From Larus michahellis (Eukaryota; Chordata; Aves; Charadriiformes; Laridae): DNA of 64,000 nt. This document shows positions 58,689 to 64,000 of this stretch, in pieces. Positions within the stretch are counted from its first letter, which is position 1, and each line of letters opens with the position of its first letter. The stretch is from NCBI RefSeq assembly GCF_964199755.1, contig NC_133901.1:24275583-24339582 (forward strand), given 5' to 3'. The position numbers were made by a program, and so were the translations under genes. The notes beneath the pieces were generated by a model. The model saw nothing but the letters and a program-made list of their open reading frames with translations. It was not told the DNA's origin and did no database searches.

Positions 58689-61600
58689 GTAAGAAAATAC
58701 ATTAATTCTTGAATATTTAGTTGCTTGTTAGAACACTATGTGATCTGTCTCTCTTAATACTGAATGTCTGCACATCCTGGTACCAATGACATTTTTCTTT
58801 CTGTATGACTTTCCTTGCAGCCTGCCTTGCTGAGGGAACGGGTATATGCTTAGGGAACTCCTGCAGAAGTTCTTTGCCAGCGGCTCCCAAAGCTTTATTA
58901 GGGCTCAGCATGGCTGTCTGCTATTAGTTCAGTGTCTTGTAATTCCAATTGAATTGGGTCTGGTGGGAACGCTGGGACTGCCACTGCAGCTGACGGCTAG
59001 AACTTGCAGTGCTGCTGTTAGGAACAGTGTGAAACTTCCAGTAGTAATATTTTGGTTTGGTATGTGAAAATCTGCTTTTATTTTTGCTTCAGAATCACTT
59101 TCTTATGCTTAACCATGATAAAGAATGTTTATAACAAAACAAAGTACAGGAGTAGCCATTTTGGAGCATTATAATGTTGCCACATGTCAGTAAAATTTTT
59201 TAGCAACAACTTAAGGAGGTTTCACTACCAAACTTAATTTTGACTCCAAAGTGTAAAAATATTAAAGCATGTCAAAGAGCTTCATAGAAACAGTAATTTT
59301 TTGGTATATGGTGGTTTTTTTTAAAAAAAGACACATTTCACCAATATTAAAGAAAAAGCACAGAATGAGACATATTGGAAGATGCTAACCAGTCTGCACT
59401 CTTGTATTGTTACTCTTAGAGCTGTGTTTGATAATGATCCTATGTGATGGCTTTGGGATTCTCAATATACAGGTTACAGAGATAAGTCACAGAAGACCAA
59501 AATTCTGTGTGTACCGGACATTCTCTTTACTCATTATTAAACAACATATTTAAGGCCAGAAATTGGTAAGAAGCTAATGCAAATACAGCTATGCAAAAAT
59601 GTTTTGACAATCTCATAAAAAGTATGTCTCATAAGGGCATACTAAAAGATACTCGTCTCTAGGAACTAATCCCATCCTTTAGTTTGGAAGAAGCGCGACA
59701 GCCTTCTGTGTTGCTTGCCTCTAGGAGGCTGTTGGCTTTCGTTGAAAAGACCAGTGGAAATGAAAGGCTGGCAGAGAGTCAGTGAGATTGGCAGCGTTCT
59801 CTTGTGACTCTTTACGTTCTCAGCATGACTCAGATTCAGGAGAACAAGCCAGTCTTATCACAGTTCTTTATTTTTAGTGCTTCAGAAAGAAATAAAGGCT
59901 TTTCTGCACTTGTCTCTGAACAGGTTGTGGGATAGGTAATGTGAAGAAAAGGGTACAGACAAGGGGGTTAGAGACTATGGGAAAATCAAGATTAAAAACT
60001 CAAAGGCAGTAAGGTTCCTTAATTTTGCTTTCCAGCATTATTCATTAACTTATATTTTATTCAGAGTGCGAGGTTTTTTTCTTTTTTTTTCTTTTATTTT
60101 TTTTACTCTGAGAATTTAGTATGAAAGAATGGCTTGTATTGTGAAACTGTGAGGGGAGGAAATGGTCTGTGGTCTTCCGTTTGTGACTTCATGTTCAGAT
60201 CAGCTCCAGGGAGCAGGGGGAGACCATTACACTGTCAATTTTGCTAATATAATTTTCATTATGAAGTTTAAATTACATTCTGTCATAGTCAACTGTCTAA
60301 ATGAAGATGAGTAGTTTAGTTGGAGCAAGACCTAGCAAAATAATCTCTTTGCTGTTCCGTTACTTACTTGGTATGAAAAGGGAAGCTAGTTCTGTGATAG
60401 AACTAAGCCAGTGAAACTGGTAATGCTTTAGTGGCTATTTGTAGGCTGATAATTCAGGTAAGATATGGAAACTTGCTGTACATCGATGTATATTTATAAC
60501 TTAAAGATAATTCTGAATGTGTTTCTGGTTGTATAGTGGCGGCAGCTTGGTTCATTGGGAGTCCTGCTGCTCCTATTTTTGTGTCCCACTTGCAGCACAA
60601 GCAGAATTAGAACAGCTTTACCCCCATGGACTATTCACTGCCAAAAGCTGCCTGGAGCACTTTAGTCCGAGTTAAATTATTTTTTCTATTTTTAAAACAT
60701 GTTTGGATTTTTCGTATGATGGAGAAAAGTTGGTTTAGAAAGTTACTGTTGCAGATTGCAGTTTTGAGTAGGAAGTGGGTTACTCACGGTGCCCTCTCTT
60801 AGGATCTCTTTATGACGGAGATAAATGATCAAAAGGAAGACAGGGTTCTTTCGTGGTTGCTATATTCACCCACTCACTGACATGTGGCAGAGGATTGTGC
60901 GTTAAACGCTGCAGTATTACATCAGTACTTTTGTCTTCATCTGAGATTATGAAATGCACTAGAGTTCCTTAAACTAAAAATGTTTATCACACAAGCTGAT
61001 AGCCTTGAAATAAATGGCTGTATAAGTACTACATTGTACGTAAATATATTTTTGGATGTGTGTGTTGAGAGTATGAGAAAAATATCCATATCTCACTGGA
61101 TATAATATTATAGAAATGGGTGTGAGAGCATTTTTGAGACCCTTTTGATTTTAAGGCATGAGGAAGTTACAGAAAATACATGAGATTTTTTAAAAGTCTG
61201 CTTATTTTGTAAACTTCTGAAGATAATTAGTCAGTGATGCACTTATTGCTATGGTTTGTTAGTCACCAGGCCCTGGGAGGTCATTGTATTAGTAACTCCT
61301 TAAAAAAGCTGAAAGATAGGAAGTAGCAGAGATGTGACTGAGTAAAAAAAAAAAAAAAAGACAGAGTGGGCATATATGTGTATTTCTGTCCCTCCTGCTT
61401 CTTGATCTGTCCAAAACTGAAAAAGTGTTGGCCAAAGGAAAAAAAAAAAAATCATGGAATAAATAATTGTTAAAATACAGGCTATAATACTTGCCTTCAG
61501 TGTTTTACTTCACATTCAAATTAATGGTCTCTCAGTGTAATGAAATGGGGAAGCTTTTAAACCTTCACCAGTTACATTTTTTGTAGGATAAGAGATTTCT

Positions 61601-64000
61601 AGATACTTGTGCTGGCTTCTCTGCAGAGGTAAGTTTCTGATGGATTTCCACCATGTCTTCCCTGAGAGTCCAGAAGTTCTACAAAGGTGAAAAGTAGTAG
61701 CTATAACTTTCACAACACAAGATTAAAGACAGCGTTAGGCGCGCAGACAATAGTAAGCAATTCGAGGGCTGTGATTCTGAGCATTGTTTGGAGCCCCCCG
61801 TCACCTTCTTGTTTGTGGATGAACCAAAGCGATAGGATTAGACCTGACTAGGAGATGGATTTGTATTATTTTGGTTCTGTAGACATAGTTGTAGAAGCTT
61901 TTTTTGCTGGTCTTGTATATGAGTTTTATGATGAGGATTGATTTAAAACCCGAAGGTAATTCCAGTAGGAAGCTGGTTTTTTTACAGTTAAGGATTTCGA
62001 CAACAGTGAGCTGCTGCTGATGCTAGCCTCTTACAGCTGATGTGGGAGGGAGGAAGGCTGGCTTCGTGTCTCATGCTAGTATGCATAGTAAAACCAACTT
62101 TTCCAAACAGTAAGTTGTTGGTAAAAGAACATGTGATTTTTAGAAAGGTAAGTGTTGTTGCATATAACAAAACCAGGAATGCGATTCTTCATGTTTCTTT
62201 CTTTTCATACTCTGTGCCACCTCTTTTTGTACTCTATCCCACCACCCGCCCCCTTCTAGTTTTATTTTTAATTTGTATCCTTGTTAGGGCTCTATTCCCC
62301 AGCTTTATGTTAGGGAAGTAAGCTTGGGGAAGAATAAATACTAATATATCGCAAACTAACTTTGTATCAGTGAAGCTGTGGATGACAGTCAAAAAAAACC
62401 AAAACCCCTCACTTGAAAACTGGAAGTTCACTTCTTTTGCTCAAGTTGACAAAAAGTGGTCACATACAAGATATACCACAACTGACTGATCTGGTCTTAC
62501 TTGATGCTCGGGGGTGGGGGAATGGTGGCCAATTTTCTTAAAGTGGGACTTTCTGAAGCCAGCTAGGGCTTTCAGGTTGTATAAGCATTCTAAATACATG
62601 ATACTGAAACACATTTTTCCCTAGAGAAAGTAAAATTAGGACTTGTAATTGCTTATCTTGTATCAATGAAGCACTTATACCATTTTTGAAATGCAAGCAT
62701 AAAGTTAATCTTACTTTGGTGAAAGGCTATCTTTAGAGACTGATTACTGTGGGCTAAGCCCTGATTTTACCCATAGTTTTTGTATTAATTGGAAAAGTGC
62801 TGTTAAGCTTTATGCAGATACACCCACAGACCGTTTCTGAATTGAAATTTTGCTTTGTTTCCGATACTAGTTGTTTCCTTTTCTAATGTGTGAATGAGGA
62901 GGGGAAAAAGATAATGCAATAGATTAACTGCTGACTCAGTGTGGGCTCTTTTTTTCAAAACCACATTGGCGTGTGTAGTAGCACATTTCAAAAATACGTG
63001 CTTGCAGCTCTCCTTTCTGGGAGTCTGTAAAAACAAGTTTGTGTGACCGTTGTTTGTGTATTTGCTGCTGCTGAAAGTGGTGATACTTGAACAGTCTCTT
63101 GCCAGATTAGGCTACTGGATGGTAGTACTTGCCTTCTCCTTGTTCAGCATGACGTCAACTCTGAAAGAAGCAGTTCTATGTATTCATAATGTGAATACTT
63201 GAAAGCCCAGAAATTGTTTACTGCAGCTAGATTTTGCCTTTTTTTGCACTTTCCTAAATAAATTATACACTGTACTATCTTAAACTGACCTGTCAGTTTG
63301 TCACTGTCCTGCTTATACTTGATCTGCTTACATGAAGAAGGAAACATAAACATTTTTATGAAGTGTACAAATCCTAATGGCTGCAGTTACTTAGTTTCTG
63401 TGCTTGGAGGATTTCAGTTGATTTGGATGTTGGAGGTAGAGTCCCTCAGTCATTGAGGGGTTTTATTGCAGGCTGTGTCATTTTAAGGACTTGTTTCCAT
63501 TTTATAAGCTGAATATATGCCTGTTGCATCTGAAAGCCTCGTATTTCCTGTATGAAACTCCTCTTGCAGAACCGACCGCTGAGATGTGAAGCAAGAATTA
63601 ATGCAAACTGAAAGATCTCTTATGCTGTACCGTAACTGATCAGTAGTTTGAGAAAAGAACAAAAGTCCTTCTGTTAGCTATCGCTTAGACTTTACTTAAA
63701 GATGTAGTAGTTGTAAATATAAAGTAAAAGGCTTTTAAGTTCCTGTCTACTTCTTTAAACTCTATGTATTTATGCCTTAGAATAAAATTACTTGTGCCAG
63801 CCTAGGTAGATGAAACCATTTGTTAAAGCTGAAATGTTTACCATATGGTGGAAATATATTTATTATGGTTGTCAGAATAGGAATGTATATATTTAGGTTA
63901 TTTTCTTTTTTGATTGGTCAGAGTGTTTGGGGTGGTGTTTTTTATTGTTTTCTTTGTGGGTTTTTTTGTTTGGTTGTAGAAGATTGCAGTTCTAGCACTT
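58689..64000 (+). other. RASA2: RASA2 intron 5 (runs off the window)
   Basis: At least 5.3 kb of AT-rich intron. I looked for the next expected coding block (IKACHGLPL-like) on the + strand and did not see it. ORFs here are 60-93 codons without motifs. A-runs occur near 61347 and 61440. Confidence 0.8.

Noticed and set aside
58717-59067. ORFs of 64 and 73 codons on opposite strands just after RASA2 exon 5
   Set aside because: Neither resembles the expected next RASA2 block, and no acceptor/donor pair keeps phase 2.
1-64000. CRISPR arrays, tRNA or rRNA genes, operons, phage modules
   Set aside because: None seen. The sequence is vertebrate chromosomal DNA with introns and retroelements, and no regular spacer-repeat structure or tRNA cloverleaf was recognised.

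Overview
This is vertebrate nuclear DNA, and almost certainly from a bird. It has long introns with GT..AG splice sites, CpG-island promoters and large AT-rich non-coding tracts. It also has several CR1-type LINE fragments ending in the ATTCTATG-like 3' tail typical of birds and other reptiles, and an avian ERVL-like LTR that runs from TG to CA. Nothing bacterial, plasmid or viral-genomic was seen. The species cannot be named from the sequence alone.

There are two protein-coding genes, both on the + strand and arranged head to tail. ZBTB38 has its whole coding region in one exon (33551-37129). It encodes a 1192-residue BTB/POZ and C2H2 zinc-finger transcription factor and is followed by a long AT-rich 3' UTR. 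RASA2 begins in a CpG island near 41.0-41.7 kb. Its first five coding exons are in the window (41269-41329, 47886-47991, 53465-53568, 54633-54727, 58612-58688); they encode the first 147 residues (first C2 domain and the start of the second), and the gene runs off the right edge. The ZBTB38-RASA2 order matches human 3q23 as I recall it.

The first 33.5 kb has no coding gene I can support. It is intergenic DNA and/or 5' introns of ZBTB38. A CpG island at about 26.8-27.7 kb is the best candidate for a ZBTB38 promoter with an untranslated first exon. This part also holds CR1 fragments (2.45 and 5.26 kb), an ancient tRNA-type SINE (5.8 kb), LTR-derived sequence (9.6-10.3 kb), an 80-bp imperfect tandem repeat (3.1-3.4 kb), and a degraded CR1 first-ORF fragment abutting a solo LTR (31.1-32.35 kb). 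Two 69-bp copies of a sequence built around an RFX X-box palindrome lie 5.2 kb apart (15.5 and 20.7 kb).

RASA2 introns contain a dead LINE reverse-transcriptase remnant (50.8-51.2 kb), another CR1 3' end (55.7 kb) and A-rich simple repeats. No previously undescribed system (operon, array or novel enzyme cassette) was found. The observations most worth checking are the paired X-box elements, a RASA2 C2 loop four residues shorter than in mammals, the LTR just upstream of the ZBTB38 coding exon, and a four-run G-quadruplex motif just inside RASA2 intron 1.
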